A DNA stretch of 64,000 bases from Phoebastria nigripes (Eukaryota > Chordata > Aves > Procellariiformes > Diomedeidae): contig JAYKAV010003443.1 of the NCBI GenBank assembly GCA_035582835.1, positions 1,426,588-1,490,587 on the forward strand, given 5' to 3'. The notes below the pieces were generated by a model. It made no database searches. It saw only the letters and a list, made by a program, of their open reading frames with translations, and was not told where the DNA came from. Shown piece by piece: positions 1 to 12,800 of this stretch (positions within the stretch are counted from its first letter, which is position 1; each line of letters starts with the position of its first letter). Made by a program: the position numbers and the translations under genes.

Positions 1-610
1 TACTAATCCCCAGACAATAATAAACTGAGCTGTCCTGTCAAATTTTTATTTAGGCGGCCAGCGGTACTGTGCCATAAGATCTTAACGGGATTTGAAAGTG
101 TCCTCTCAGCAGGCTGCCATAAACATTTTGCTTCACTTTGAGAAAGCTGACTAGTATAGTTTATACTAGATAAGTCACACCAGCCCATTCAAGGACATTT
201 CTTCTGTGGACTGGATGCCAGAAAGGAGTATAGGCTCTGGAACTGGAGCTTTGCCAGCTTGAATACTATCAAAAAAACCCACAACCCACCACTTTACCTT
301 CTTCTTTCAAGTGTGGATTTAGTACTTTCAATTATTCTTTTGATCAGTGATCCAAAAAGTACACTAAAAACCAAGCAGTAGCTAGAAAGTACAGTAAAGG
401 GACAGAGACCTTGGAAGTATTAGACAAATATCTTTCCATACAAAACACATTTTTCCATAGAAATGAAGGGATGTGATCTGAAGAGAAATGCTACAGTCAG
501 CACGACGCATCTGTCTATTTGCTAAGTCTCAAAGAACAGCATCAGCACTCCAGCCCAAAAAAGTGAAACGAAAACACCATCATCCAGGTTCTACAGAAAA
601 AGATCAAACT

Positions 611-645
611 GGGGGGGGTGGGAGGGGAACGGGGAGAGAAGGGGA
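611..645 (+). other. G-run cluster, possible G-quadruplex
   Basis: Five successive runs of three or more G (8, 3, 4, 4 and 4) lie within 35 bases, separated by spacers of 1 to 6 bases. This satisfies the usual four-tract rule for an intramolecular G-quadruplex on the plus strand. There is no neighbouring gene or promoter to give it a role. It may simply be a purine-rich low-complexity tract. Confidence 0.5.
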
Positions 646-2545
646 GATACAATGTCTTTTGCAAATAACAGAAAAGATTAATAGGCATCTTCAGCTTTCC
701 AAGCCCTCTAGCTTCTAAGAACAAGCACGAGAAAGAAAAATATTTTGCTGCTTAATTGCTGGGTAACTTAAAAAACAGAGTCACCGGAATTGTTCTTTCC
801 TAATTAACAACAAGAAAAGGAGAGGTTCTTGTAAGGCAACATTAGCATCTTGATAAATATGACAAAACAAAAGACATACTTGTCCCCAGAAATTAGGAAA
901 CTTGAAAATTATTACAATGAGCATAGGAGAGAGATACTGTCATGCACTGAAGCTTCTTTGCAAAAATTTTGACAACAACAACAAATATTTTTTTGTGTGA
1001 TCTTTCAGTAGCCTAATTTTCACAGCTTGACACTGAGCAAGCTCCGGTCTCCAAGCACGTTAAATGCAGAGATTTTCCTTGGAGAAAGGTTGGGCCGTGT
1101 CCCTCAGCACCCAGCACTGTCCTCCGGAGTCTGCCTTTGCACAACACAATAGTCGCATCCCTGAACCACTTTGGGTTGGCTTCTAGGCTAGGACCTACAT
1201 GACTTGGGGGTAATGGGAAACAATCAGCCAAGCACGAGATGGTTAGCGGAGATGCCAATGTGCCAGAATGGCCAATATCATCTTAAGCATATGAATTTGG
1301 GAATACTAAGATTACGGAGGAACGATGTTATATTTGCATTAGGAACTGGAACAACTACTACTGAGTTGGTATGCATGTTGGTAACATCAATCTGCAGAGC
1401 CAGTTTACAGACTAAAGAGGATAATAATTTTATCATCTCATAATAAAAGCAAACCTGAACTTACTTTCTCTATCAATATTAAAAGTTTCAGATTTTACCA
1501 CTTCACATGAACTTAACTTTGTTACTCTAAGAGTGAAGTGACAGTTTTGTTTAGAAAAAGAACCTGATTTATAAGATAGAAAACAACCTGGTTTTGTTCA
1601 AAAAATGAAGTTTTAATAGTGACACTGGAACAGTACATAAAATATAATAAGAAGTCCCAGTTTTGGTACCCATTATCCTTTCATTGTATTTTCCATCACG
1701 TTCCATTTGTACAGGGTCCACTTGAATAGGAAGGCAGTACTGAGCAGGAAAGGGAGTGGGTGAAAGGACCCATATCAAAAGCCCTAACTTCTGCCCTTCC
1801 CAGGCCACTGACCTTATGTGATACTGCGTGCACGAGCATGTAACCTTTTAACATCCTATGAAGGAATTTACTATCATTAATGGGTTTGTAAACATCTCTC
1901 TCCTCATACATTTTACTCAGTGTGCAGTCATTGCTGACAGACTCGTTTGTGGCTGGGGCTTTTTTTTAGCATGAAAAAACATCATGAAGAAATGGAACAT
2001 GTTAGAGGTGATAGGAGTGACAATCACTTAAGGTAGTAATTTTTTTAAGTTCCACATTGCATCGCTTATATCCTTCAGTTTAGTACTCCACTTAAACACC
2101 CATTAAGCCTTTTCTGCATTCTATTTCATTTATTTTGAAGAGGATAAAGAAGTACTGAAGCTTCCAGCAAGCTCATAATTTTGAGCACCTCTACAACTGT
2201 ACCTTTTTAAGCAACTTTCCCCCTTGAAGTTTGCTCTTTAAAGTCAGAAAGACCATATAGTCTATTAGAATATAACGCAGGGAATAAACTGAATAGAGTA
2301 ACTGCCAGCTAGAGTATTGCAGGAATTAAATAAGATGAAAATGTTTCTTTCTGAATTCCTTTCCAGTCAATTCCACGCCGCAGAAAGAATTCAAAAATAG
2401 AATGCATTTGTTGAAAACTCTGCTAGCTGTCATCTAACAAGTTTGTAAATCTTTATAAATTTGCCAGTTAAAAGGAATGTGTCGTTTATATTTGACGCTG
2501 GCAGAGTTCCAGGTACTATTAACCAGGCAAACCATAACACTTGTG

Positions 2546-2612
2546 AAAAAAAGAAAAAAAAAAAAAACACACAACAAAAAAACCCACAACAAAACCAACA
2601 CAAAACAAAAAA
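2546..2612 (+). repeat. A-rich/AC-rich low-complexity tract
   Basis: Long A runs are interrupted by isolated G and by CAC and CCAC groups. Reading frames across it translate to lysine/asparagine/glutamine strings and are not genes. No transposon body is recognisable upstream, so I do not call it a retroposon tail. Confidence 0.8.
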
Positions 2613-5600
2613 ACAGAATAAATTATGCCCAGGTTTGCATTGCTTAAAAGAAGATTTAACTAGGATTTGCATGCACAAGTATAATCTGATCTGGTTTTCC
2701 TAGTGTAATATAATATTTGTATAAAATACAATCTAAACAACAGTTACTATACAATAGCTACTAAATCTGTTCCCTTCCCCTACATTTCAGCCTCTAATTA
2801 GGAACCAGTGTCCTCTAAGCCTTCCACTAAAAGATATACATTTTAGTAGACAACACTTATGAAAAAATTTTGGACTAGCCAGTTTGGATGCTCCCAGTGG
2901 AATTGGCAATAATCAATGTTCTACCCGCCTAGGTCACCACCAACGCGTATCTGCCAGGCGGTTCCCACATGATGAGCGTCCAGCCTTTCCTTTGTAAAGC
3001 TTGTGGTGCTTACACTGCTCCCAAGATAACCTACAGAAAGCAGTCATATCACGTAATATGGCTGACAGCACCCACCACACAAAATACTAATGAAGACACC
3101 CAGATACATCGCTGGAGAGCAGAAGTTTCTAAACACGTTCCCAGCATGCTGCAAAAATGCTACGTGTAGAAGTCTGATACAGTGCCAAATGCCATCAAAC
3201 AGCTGTTTCAGATGCTGCTGTCAAGCTGATAGGAAGGTGCTGTTGTAAAGCTATGCTAGAGTAGCATCCAAACCCTCAGAACCAGGGATTGGTTAGCTTC
3301 ACAACATCCCCGTTCTTAGCATCCTTCNTTTTTTGGGGGGATGGGGAAGGGTTTAAGATGTGCAGCTCCAAAAATGCACCAAAAGATCAAATAGGAATTT
3401 TCAAAAATTTCTGTCATCAAAAGAGTTAATCTACCCTTTGAAGATTTACCCTTACACAAGAACCGCAGGATATGTTTATGGCAAGATCCTTCTCCTTCAG
3501 CTTTCCTTCTCTTTCTAAAACATATCCATGACTGTGAACCACCATGCACTCTGTAAAGTCCTCATGATTCCACACTGTTACTGTACAACCATGTGAACTA
3601 CCAAGTGTGTTTGTACATATTTCAGGCAGAACCCTGAGTTATTACACCACACTAAAGAGAACCTTGACCTATGAAGCAGAAACAATTTGGCAGGAGGCAG
3701 AAGAAGGAGGGCGGCGAACATTTCCTCCCACCACCCCCCATTGCATATTAAGACTGCATCTGTCCCCGTGATGTATATCAAAATATGACATCTCCTCCCA
3801 AACTGCTTTTGCCTTATTATTTCACTATATCTGGTCTGAAAACAGAAGTTTCTTTATTATATTCTGTAATATATATATACTGGAATAAACAACCATTGTT
3901 TTCAAGATGACAAAAATATTTCAAGTATTTGCAGGGTGGGGGTTGAATCTTAGGAAAAGGTAGCTAAACTTTAAGGGAAGACACTTAAAAGGAAAGTGAC
4001 TGCATACCACTAACCGTGGCTGTTAGCTTTAATAATCATTTGCCTATTCACTTACATGGGAGGGGTGTCTGTGCGTGTGGTGTTCATAATTCTTCATAAA
4101 AAAGTGACAGTGCTAATAGTCTAGAAAAACTTTATGTTCTTTTTTAGGGCACAGTTTTTTCCATCATTAACTCTGAATGTCAGTGGGGCAAGTTTCCAAT
4201 ATTGTTCCCCTTCAAAATACTGTAATTACAACAGATCTTAAATGTTTCTGAATTTTTCAGGCAAGTGGAGGATTCAAACCATCTCAGCTTTTACTTTTCT
4301 CCTGCTGAATAAGTTTTGGGAGCATACAACATTTTCTTATGTGCTCCCAGCAATAAAACAATGAAAATAAGTGACTGTTATTTGCTATGGACAAGCTGTG
4401 TTTCTTGAAAGCGATACAAAGCTCAGAGAGCTGGAAGTGCATTACAGGAGTCGGTGGCGCTCTCAAGCGATGGATCTCAAGGTCACATTTGGCCCTGCGC
4501 CTCAGAAGGCTACCCAAGAAAGGCTAAGAAGATTGCCCTAGAAGTATATAACTAAGTGATAACATCATTGCCCCTGTGTTCTGCAAAGCAGTAGTCCAAT
4601 TCACTTGTGATAAACTACTTGTTCTCCAGCCTCATAACTCAGCCACTGAACGTTCAATTATTCTACCATAAAACAAATGGGCAATGATTATTGTTGTTAT
4701 AATTCCTAGACCAAAAAAAAAAGTTGAACTTGCTAAGTGAAAACAACTAATTACCCCTCAACTCACGTTAAAATGGTAGCAGGTAAGCAGATGAATAAGT
4801 CATTTCAGTCAGGTACCTTGGAAACAGATGGCAGTCTTGGTGATATATACCTTGATACTGTCCTGTGTAAATTACAGAAAATAATAAAAATCATCATTTT
4901 TCAAAGCTTTCTTGACCTTTCTTCCAACAGAAATTGGGCCACTCGGAAGACAATACTCCCACACCAGCTTTTCTGCATCCCTGGCAGCACCTCATTTAAC
5001 TGGGCATGAGCAAAACCGCAGAGCTGGTGCTTGAGACTGTGGCTATATTGCCGCAACTTTGCCCTTCTAAATAAAATACAGCATATCCTGACACAACTTA
5101 CAGCAGGGTCACAACAACAAGATTTTAATTGGAACAGAGGGAAAAGGCAAATCTCCTTCAAGACAGCACCATCTGATCTTTGTCCCCATATTGTCTTCCT
5201 AAGGTTCTCCTTTTGTAATGAGGACATGCATACTTCCCATATATATATAGGATGTCATTTCTTTACTATTTCTAGATATTTATCTGGCAGTCTGGTGGTA
5301 CTGAAATTCTCAATGTATGAAATACAAAGTGATGCACAAATTAGTAACACTGATGGTACCACCACCTCAGCAGTCTTCTCTCAGTATCCCAAGCTGTGTG
5401 ATATGCATAAGTTCTGTGTGTCCCGAGAGGAGGGATTTCATTTGGGTAGTATCCTACGAGAGCTAAGAAAAAGGACGGTAGTCCACTGCCGCAGCGTGGT
5501 CCAGCTGCCAATAAAGAATTAAATCTTTCCGAGTTTCATTGTCAGCCCCTACTTGTGAGATTGGCTTATTTGGGGAGTAAGAGGTGAAGCAGAGCACAGA

Positions 5601-7283
5601 GAAACTCCCAGTCCCACCCCAAACAACACACTGGATATTATTGCTAAAGCTTTTATAGTCTCATTGTGCTACTTGCCAGTCCCATAGCTTTCTCTCTATA
5701 TCAGCAGCATGAATAAGCGCCCCCAGAGTCCTAGAAGAGCCAATCTCATCTTCTTGAGCTCAACATGTGAGCCAACCTAAGTTATCACAGATCCAAAATG
5801 ATATGCAGATACTGAATTTTCTCTCATAACTCAAAAATTGCTCTGATCAATGGCCAGGTGAGGCTGGGGTATGAAATCTTCCTTACACGAGCCAACATAG
5901 TTTGCAGCCTATAAAATCCCACAAGAATCTTAATGACAAAAAGTGATGTGGTCCTCCATTCCCTATGTAAAGCAAGGAGAACAATTTCCACAGTAATTTC
6001 CCCGAGAATTATGCAAGGACAGTATCCAACACCATAAAAACGTACAACAGCATGCACTGAACTGTCGGGATACAGTTTGCCTTCCCCAGCAACAACATAG
6101 GCTCTGAAGAAGTCCTGACCCCCAGCCTGCATTCCTGCTGCTCACTCCCATGTCAAGGCCCTCCCCTCAGTTGTGCCACCCCTCGTAACTCTTTGGTGGA
6201 CCACACAGTAACCTGAATCCCTAATCTCACCCTTTCTGGTATCATTATCTTGGGTCTTGAATAGATCTGGACTGGATCTCCACAGGTGGTCTCACAAACG
6301 ATTGCATTTGTGCACAAGTGGTGAGGGGCCCCAGATAGGAAAAGTAGAAAACGCAGCTGAGAAAAAGGTATATAAATCCCCACCGTGGTTACCTCTCTTT
6401 CAAGAAGCTGGGCATTACATACTGGCTTTTCAGCACAAATCTAATCTCATCAGAACTGAGACAATCTCAGTGAAACCTAAGTAAATATTTAGCACAATTC
6501 TCGTCAAGTTCTAAACTTTTAAAACAAAGTTCTAAATTTGGAGTCTTAATGGTTGGCAATATTCCTTGGAGTAAAATTTNATATATTCGCAAAAGTGCCT
6601 AAGAGGCTAGGCACCAGAATCTGACACCGAAAAGTAGCTACTGGCCCTTTATAGCGGTGTTTATTCTAAAATTTCTTTAAGTGGATAATTATTTGGATGA
6701 GACAACGTAGCTTTCAAAGACATTCTTTCCTGTTAGTTTGGCCATTTTGCGTTTGTTATAAAGTTTGAATGCAAAGCAGTAACACGGAGGGGGAAAAAAC
6801 ACCCCATGCCTCTGTATGTAACATCACACCGTCTTTGTGGAACAATATAAACACCACTCTAGCCTGACATTCTTGTTGCAGGCAGAGATCTAAAAATAGC
6901 TCATGCCTCCATGTGTTTTACAAAGCAGGAAATATTTATGCGAACTATGGGCTGTGAAAGAAGATGAAATAAGAGCACATTAGAGTAAGAGTGTTTGGAC
7001 AAATTTTTATCTTATTGATAGCTGGAAACAGAGCAACAATTGCCATATGCACTTCATGAACATATGTGGAAAAGCATATCAAGCTCCTAAGCTCAGCCCT
7101 TCATTGGATGATATTTAAAAAATGATTCATTGTTATGATTGATAAAGGTCACAGCATACCCATTTCTAATATTTCAGCCCTCACTTAGTCTGAAAAGCTT
7201 TGTCGCCATAACACAGGTTTTATCACCAGAGATTTATGTGTGGACACTCACAAATTCAGAGCAAGCCAGCAAAACTAAACTAC

Positions 7284-7286
<3 letters not shown>

Positions 7287-7382
<96 letters not shown>

Positions 7383-7398
7383 CTTTCTTTCTTTCTTA
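7287..7398 (+). repeat. 96-base poly-T followed by (TTTC)n
   Basis: An uninterrupted run of 96 T (7287-7382) is followed by about four units of a CTTT microsatellite. Frames through it give polyphenylalanine and are not coding. The length is near that of a short sequencing read, so the exact number of bases is doubtful. It may be a gap-filling product over a genuine shorter T/TTTC tract. Confidence 0.85.
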
Positions 7399-8527
7399 AG
7401 TCAGCAATATCATCTCCTTAAAAGCCACAAGCCCTCAGCTAACAGGTAACTATCACCCAAATCCCACTGCAGTCACAACTGCTTGCCTGTACTGCGTAGC
7501 GGATGAACTCTGCGGTAGGCTCTGCAGTCCTGCTTTGCCTGTCACTGGAGCAACTGGAGTCACTGGATATGACAGGAGTGTGCCATGATTCCTTGCCCGT
7601 CCACTGGCCCACGTTTCATTCCCAAGGAAACCACGGCAGAGGGAGAGGGACACAGTCAAGGCACACATCAGGTGTAGGTGTTTGGAAACAATACTCTGGC
7701 CCCACACTTCAGCTAAAGGCTCTATTTTTTGTGTTGAAGGCCAGCTTCACCCCAGGTTTAACCCCACAACCCCCACACTTTCACGGTGTCATGATTTAAA
7801 CTCCGCTGCCCAGGTCTTCTGCGCTGGGCGTGAGGTGGGAGAGAGACGGCATAGGGCTCCTTCTGGACCTTAGCAAGAAAGCCCAGCAACAAATGGCTTA
7901 ATAAAANAGCTGGTTTGATAAGATTGAACAGAAAGAGGAATATAGATAGCAAGTAAATCTTGTGACTCTTCAAGATGCCGGGAACCCCGCGTTCATGCAG
8001 CATCAGACAGACCCTGGATGGATTTTCCCACAGCACAGATGCCATCCGTGGAGAGATGTTCCTCCTTTTTGGTCATTTGAGCTACTACATAATTTTCTTA
8101 CCAGAAAAAAACCCTCTTCATTTCTGCTGTCAAACAGAAAGGATGTTGGCTTGAGAACTCATTGCTGCACAGTTAGATAAAGGCAAGGCCAGGCAGGTGG
8201 CTCCGAGTGGGAGCTGCCAGCAGGCTCCTCTGCTGCCAAGAGCGGGCTGAGGTGATCCTGCAGCCAAGGGGTCCGTGCAGCTCCCCACAGCCCGAAGGCC
8301 AGGCTGGACAGGCAGCGTAACGCAGCACAGCACGGGCCTGCGCCTGCCTAGGGTAGCTGTTACGTGGGTCACCGACTCCTGGACATACAATGGTCCCCCC
8401 GTGAGGATCACTGCTGCGGGTCAGCATGACCAGCAGCCTCNCGCCGCTGCCCTGCCTGCCTACCACCTCTGCAGCTCCCACACAGCACCAAACCCTCAGG
8501 GTGATTTTAAAGCAAATGGGTAACAGT
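7399..8527. other. GC-richer non-coding stretch
   Basis: This is clearly richer in G and C than its surroundings, particularly 8170-8480, and has single Ns at 7907 and 8441. Several overlapping short open frames on both strands reflect base composition, not a gene. At 7787 the sequence begins with a TG-starting stretch that loosely resembles the start of an avian LTR, but the likeness fades after about 20 bases and no matching end or target duplication was found. No exon is supported. Confidence 0.45.
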
Positions 8528-8680
8528 ATCAGAGAATCGTAGAATCATTTAGGTTGAAAAAGAACCTTAAGATCATTGAGTCCAAGCATAAACCTAANGC
8601 ACCATCACCCACAGATAACTACTTGTATGATTCCTCCTATTACACTGCCAAGTCTTGCCAGGATTTAGGGGCTTGCTTGT
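8528..8680 (-). mobile_element. CR1 LINE 3'-end fragment
   Basis: The plus strand starts with a degenerate copy of the CR1 terminal repeat (ATCAGAGAATCGTAGAATC) and continues with a decayed CR1 3'-UTR, including AGGTTGAAAAAGAACCTTAAG and ACTGCCAAGTC. Because the terminal repeat is at the left, the element lies on the minus strand. Only the last roughly 150 bases are present, as expected of the severe 5' truncation typical of CR1. An insertion or rearrangement seems to separate the two matching parts, and there is an N at 8598. The right boundary is approximate. Confidence 0.8.
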
Positions 8681-8700
8681 TTGTTTTTTTGATTGTTGTC

Positions 8701-8718
8701 TTTTTTTTTTTTTTTTTT
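8701..8718 (+). repeat. poly-T tract
   Basis: Eighteen T follow a T/G-rich lead-in (8669-8700), just beyond the CR1 fragment. This is simple low-complexity sequence. Confidence 0.9.
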
Positions 8719-9053
8719 AATGCAACTTGACCTCCGGTCACTAGAAGAGCCTACGCAGGAAGCCGGCTAGTGAAGGCACTTTCCCTGCTGTCACTCTTTC
8801 CCCAACAACTTTTGTGCACAGATTCCTTGGAAGACAGAGAGGAGCAAATGCAAGTCAGAGGGAGGGATGGGTACCAGGGTCACTCAAAAACTATTTTCTC
8901 CCTGGATATATGGTCACTCTACTCACTCTTGCGCAACTGTAAAATGGCAGAAGACAATAAGGATGGCTTTTCCATCACTCCAATGATTTGGAAAGTGATA
9001 AGGATAGGAATTTGGAGATAACATTTACAGAAGAAAAAAGAAGTATCACAAGC

Positions 9054-9054
<1 letters not shown>

Positions 9055-9088
<34 letters not shown>

Positions 9089-9102
9089 ACCAAAAAAAAA
9101 AA
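9055..9102 (+). repeat. poly-A tract with CCACC interruption
   Basis: Thirty-two A (9055-9086), then CCACC, then eleven A, followed by CCCACC. No retroposon body is recognisable on its left, so it is treated as a simple repeat. Its length in a short-read assembly is uncertain. Confidence 0.85.
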
Positions 9103-9818
9103 CCCACCTACATTTTATACTCCTGCCTGGAGAAGAGAAAGAAAATAAATCCAAGGGGGTCTCAGCATGGGAAGGGGATTAGAGGCAGGCGAGGACAGCT
9201 CAAGCCCAGCTGCAGGGAAGAAAGGGACGGGAACACTTCTGAAGACATCTTGGGGAGGGCTGCGAGCCATGGACTTCGACAGGGACAATCAGCGGCTTCC
9301 AAGAGGAGGTCTCCAAAGCTGGCCTACCACAAGAGAAGGTCACACAACAAAACAGCAGAAGCCAGCCCAGCGATTTTCCCTTTCACACTCAGGGGCGAAC
9401 CACCCACACTCTGCTCCATACCACCGATACTTCATGTGAACTAGACAACGCGTGCTTTCAAGTACACAGCAAAGGAGAGGAAGGAGATGCCAAGGGTGAT
9501 GTTGACCCATCTGAGAGTGCCCNGAGCTCTTAGAAGCACAACAGGACTGCAAACACGCAAGTCACAATGAACAGTCAGGAAAACAACTGATTTCAGAGAT
9601 GCCCATTTTTCTTCACTTTGATGCCCCCTCTTATTTGAAAATGGCAATTCTCCCTGATTTCTGATGTTTTTCGTTTTCATTTCACAAACCTAAGATTACT
9701 AATATTAGATAAATCCAGAGCCATTAGGCGTTCTTTTAATTCTAAGCTATTAGAAAGTCATTTCAATGCAAAGCATTTTACAAGCAAAAGAAAAAAAAAA
9801 AGAATAAAAAACTATACG

Positions 9819-9844
9819 AAAAAAAAAAAAAAAAAAAAAAAAAA

Positions 9845-9883
<39 letters not shown>

Positions 9884-9890
9884 AGAGAGA
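9819..9890 (+). repeat. poly-A tract followed by (GA)5
   Basis: An A run (9819-9844), a single C, a second run of 35 A (9846-9880) and five GA dinucleotides. Another A-rich patch lies just upstream (9787-9810). The lysine or phenylalanine strings seen in translation are artefacts of this tract. Confidence 0.85.
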
Positions 9891-12800
9891 AGAAACAAAT
9901 ATCTCTTTGCAAGAGTTTTGGTGCCTGCTGATAGAGAATGAAGCATACAAGGAGCTGTGAGATTTACCCTTTGCAAAAAATTCTGGGCTGCAAAAACACC
10001 NAGGAGTGGAAAAGACAAACACATGGCCTGTTTTTCCTTAGTATTTCTAATTCTTTCATGCTAATCCAGTATTGGACAACACACTGCTTGAGTGTCCCAT
10101 GATGTATTGCACCAAAGCACGGAAAGGAGGTCTCTGCTTTTTCTATCCAGAGAATACATCAGCTTCAACTGCTACAGCAATCAGCTGCAAGGTGATATGT
10201 AACCAACATTAGCATCCTGATGTCACTATGTCCCCAGAGCACGTGCAAGCTAACTGTTACTGGATAACAAAACTTAGAGCAGCACAATTTTGCAGTGCAG
10301 ATCTACGTCTGCTGAGCAATCCTAATGACTTCTGTAGGACTTAGAGAGGAACNTACTCAAAACAAGTGAGCATGCAGCATAAGGCATAACATAAGTAATA
10401 ACTGGAAGTCACAGAATGCAGCAGGTAAAACCAAAGTATTGCACAATGACTATTCATCATAGAAAACACTAAAGTACAGTGTTAAAAACCAGCATGGTTT
10501 GTCTCTTGACAAAAGTCTACAGGACACCTGTACCTTTGCAGGAAAACATTAATAGTAGCTGAAAACTGAATCCCATCCACATTTCTGCTTGTAGGTGTAA
10601 GTGCTGCATCCTCATTTTCTACTGAAGAAGAGGAGAGCAAAATTCAAATCAGCCAGTCACTTAAAAGTATGCTGGCTCCTATATCCTTCTTCCTTTGAAG
10701 CCTTCATCTGCAGGGGCATCAAAGGATGTGATTTTGTTGTTGTTGTGGCAGATCTAAAAAATTCTGTTCTTCTGAAAGATTTTAACAGGCTCACAAAAGG
10801 TCGTAACGGCATGCAAAAGAGCTGGATGGGAGCAGAAGAACATCAGCCTATCTTGCTGCAACATCTGCAGGTGAGGCAGGATGGGCTTGTGGAGGGGAAC
10901 CGGTGTTAGTAATTTAGCACTGTAAAGACTGGGATGGTCTTAAGTGTGGTTGCAGGATGGAGGAGTCTGTAGATATTTACAGGCTCTTCAGGAGACACAA
11001 GTTTGGTGGAGACTGTACCACAGGGCTTGAAACTGGATTTCTGACACATCTAGGTGAGCTTCAGAGATATGGGGCTGGTTTATTTATCTGCTGAAGCGGG
11101 AGCCATTTGCCAGCTTTGGCTCCAGTTCACAGTGCCACCACAGGGACTGGAATGTTAATATTCAGGGAAAGGCCAGAACCTGAATTTTTTTGTTCTTCTC
11201 TTTTGCAGACAAAAAAAGAAAAAGCAGCAATGATTTTGCACNAATTTCTTGAAAGCTTTTATAAGCTCAGAGTTAAAAATTACACTTCAGGGGATCATTT
11301 TTTTGCCAGCTAGAATTGTCAGTTCAGGTGGTCACGTCTGAGAATGTATCAATGACAACACATGCCAAAGATCTAGCTTAAGTTTTTACAGATTTTTTCC
11401 CCAGATTTTTCAAAATAAAACAATGCAGTAAAAAGCTGACTACATACCTCTGTGCTAGACTCACTCTGTTAGACTCATAACTATACTGTCTGATGGCAGG
11501 ACTCTAAAAAGAAATCTCTTAATAAATCTAAATGCATCTATATGCCTGATCACGACCTGCTTATTTCAGCTTGTTAACAGAGCCTGAATCATCATGTTGA
11601 TAGTGGTTTAAATGAGTCATTTTTGCTCGTATAAACGAAGCCTGTCAAATATCTCGACAAGTTTTCTTTGAGGATTTGAAGCTGATCCACATCTTACACA
11701 GCTGGAAGGCAAAGTCCGGTGATCCATGCTGCACCCAGCCTGACAAAGTCATCATGCCCCACTTTTAATGAGAGTCACACTAATTGCCTGTGCNGGGCAA
11801 AACAAACAGGGATTTAAAAAAAATAAAATACAAAGAAAGAAAGGTGGACTACAGGCTCAGACTTGAGGTGGAATCCAAGCTCTTGCTCTGACAATATTAA
11901 GTATTACACCTCCAGGGCTGAGTAAAACCACAAATAGCAATCACCCTGACATCAGATATTAAAAACACCTCTAAAAGGCACCTTACTTGAAAATATATTT
12001 ATAGCCCCAGCACAGGGGAATGGTTTCCCTCCAATTTTTGTGAGAAAAATAAAGCTGATGTCCATTAAGTTCTGCTAAAAAAAAAAAACCCACCCCATAC
12101 TAAGGGATCTGTTTTTCCTGAAACATATTAGATCTTCATTTCTTCAATCTATTCAATACATGGCTTTTGCACTACTGGAAAGCACTGGGTGACCTCCTGT
12201 TGGGGAAGTACGGAGATTTTGGAGGGTGCTGTGCAATGAAATAAAGCTGAGCCAGCAAACNCACAGTAGTCCCATTCCACTAACTCATGGGAACCGTGTC
12301 AATTCAAGTGAGCTGAGGACTTCATCAGGAGAGCCTGAACTGCATTAAAGCCCCAAGTGAAAGTCTGCCACTCCTCTGAAGCTAAAGGTAGAAAGAAACT
12401 ACTGAAAATCCAGAATTCTTCGCATGTGAAAGAGCCGGGTTAGAAAAACATGTTAACTCCCGAGTTTGAAAAACACTCCCATTTGAATGGCTGTCTGTTA
12501 TAGACATATTAAACCAGAAAGCTGGTTTCCCTCCAAACATCTCTTTCCTGCCTACTGTATTTCAAATATCCAACAAATTTCTTGCTATTTCCAGCAGGTT
12601 CAGATCACCCTAAATCCATACAGCACCCTGCAACTCCCCCTGGAGCTTCCCCAACCTTCAGCCTCTGCCCACAGACAAAGAGGGAGGGGAAAGCAGGCAG
12701 CAAGGGGGATAACAGGACTTCTTCAAATTGTCTCCTTGATCTGTGATGCTGAGGTTATGGCTCCCTGAGCCGTGGGAGTTACTTCTACGAGGCTGTCCCA

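Larger units (their letters stand above)
1..7286. other. non-coding AT-rich unique sequence
   Basis: No gene, exon or interspersed repeat is recognised here. Reading frames are short and frequently stopped on both strands. The longest (5031-5522 plus, 163 codons) has no motif I know. Small low-complexity patches occur: a G-run cluster near 611-645, an A/AC-rich patch near 2546-2612, short TA runs near 3870 and 5240, and single Ns at 3328 and 6580. The sequence could be intergenic or intronic; nothing in it decides which. Confidence 0.6.

Noticed and set aside
5031..5522. 163-codon plus frame
   Set aside because: No recognisable domain or exon boundaries, and it overlaps an equally open minus-strand frame (4901-5227).
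7139..7421. Polyphenylalanine frames
   Set aside because: They are translations of a 96-base T run.
9055..9102. Processed pseudogene tail
   Set aside because: The A-run has no recognisable cDNA-like body on its left and no target duplication was found. The same holds for the A-runs at 9819, 39708 and 45984.
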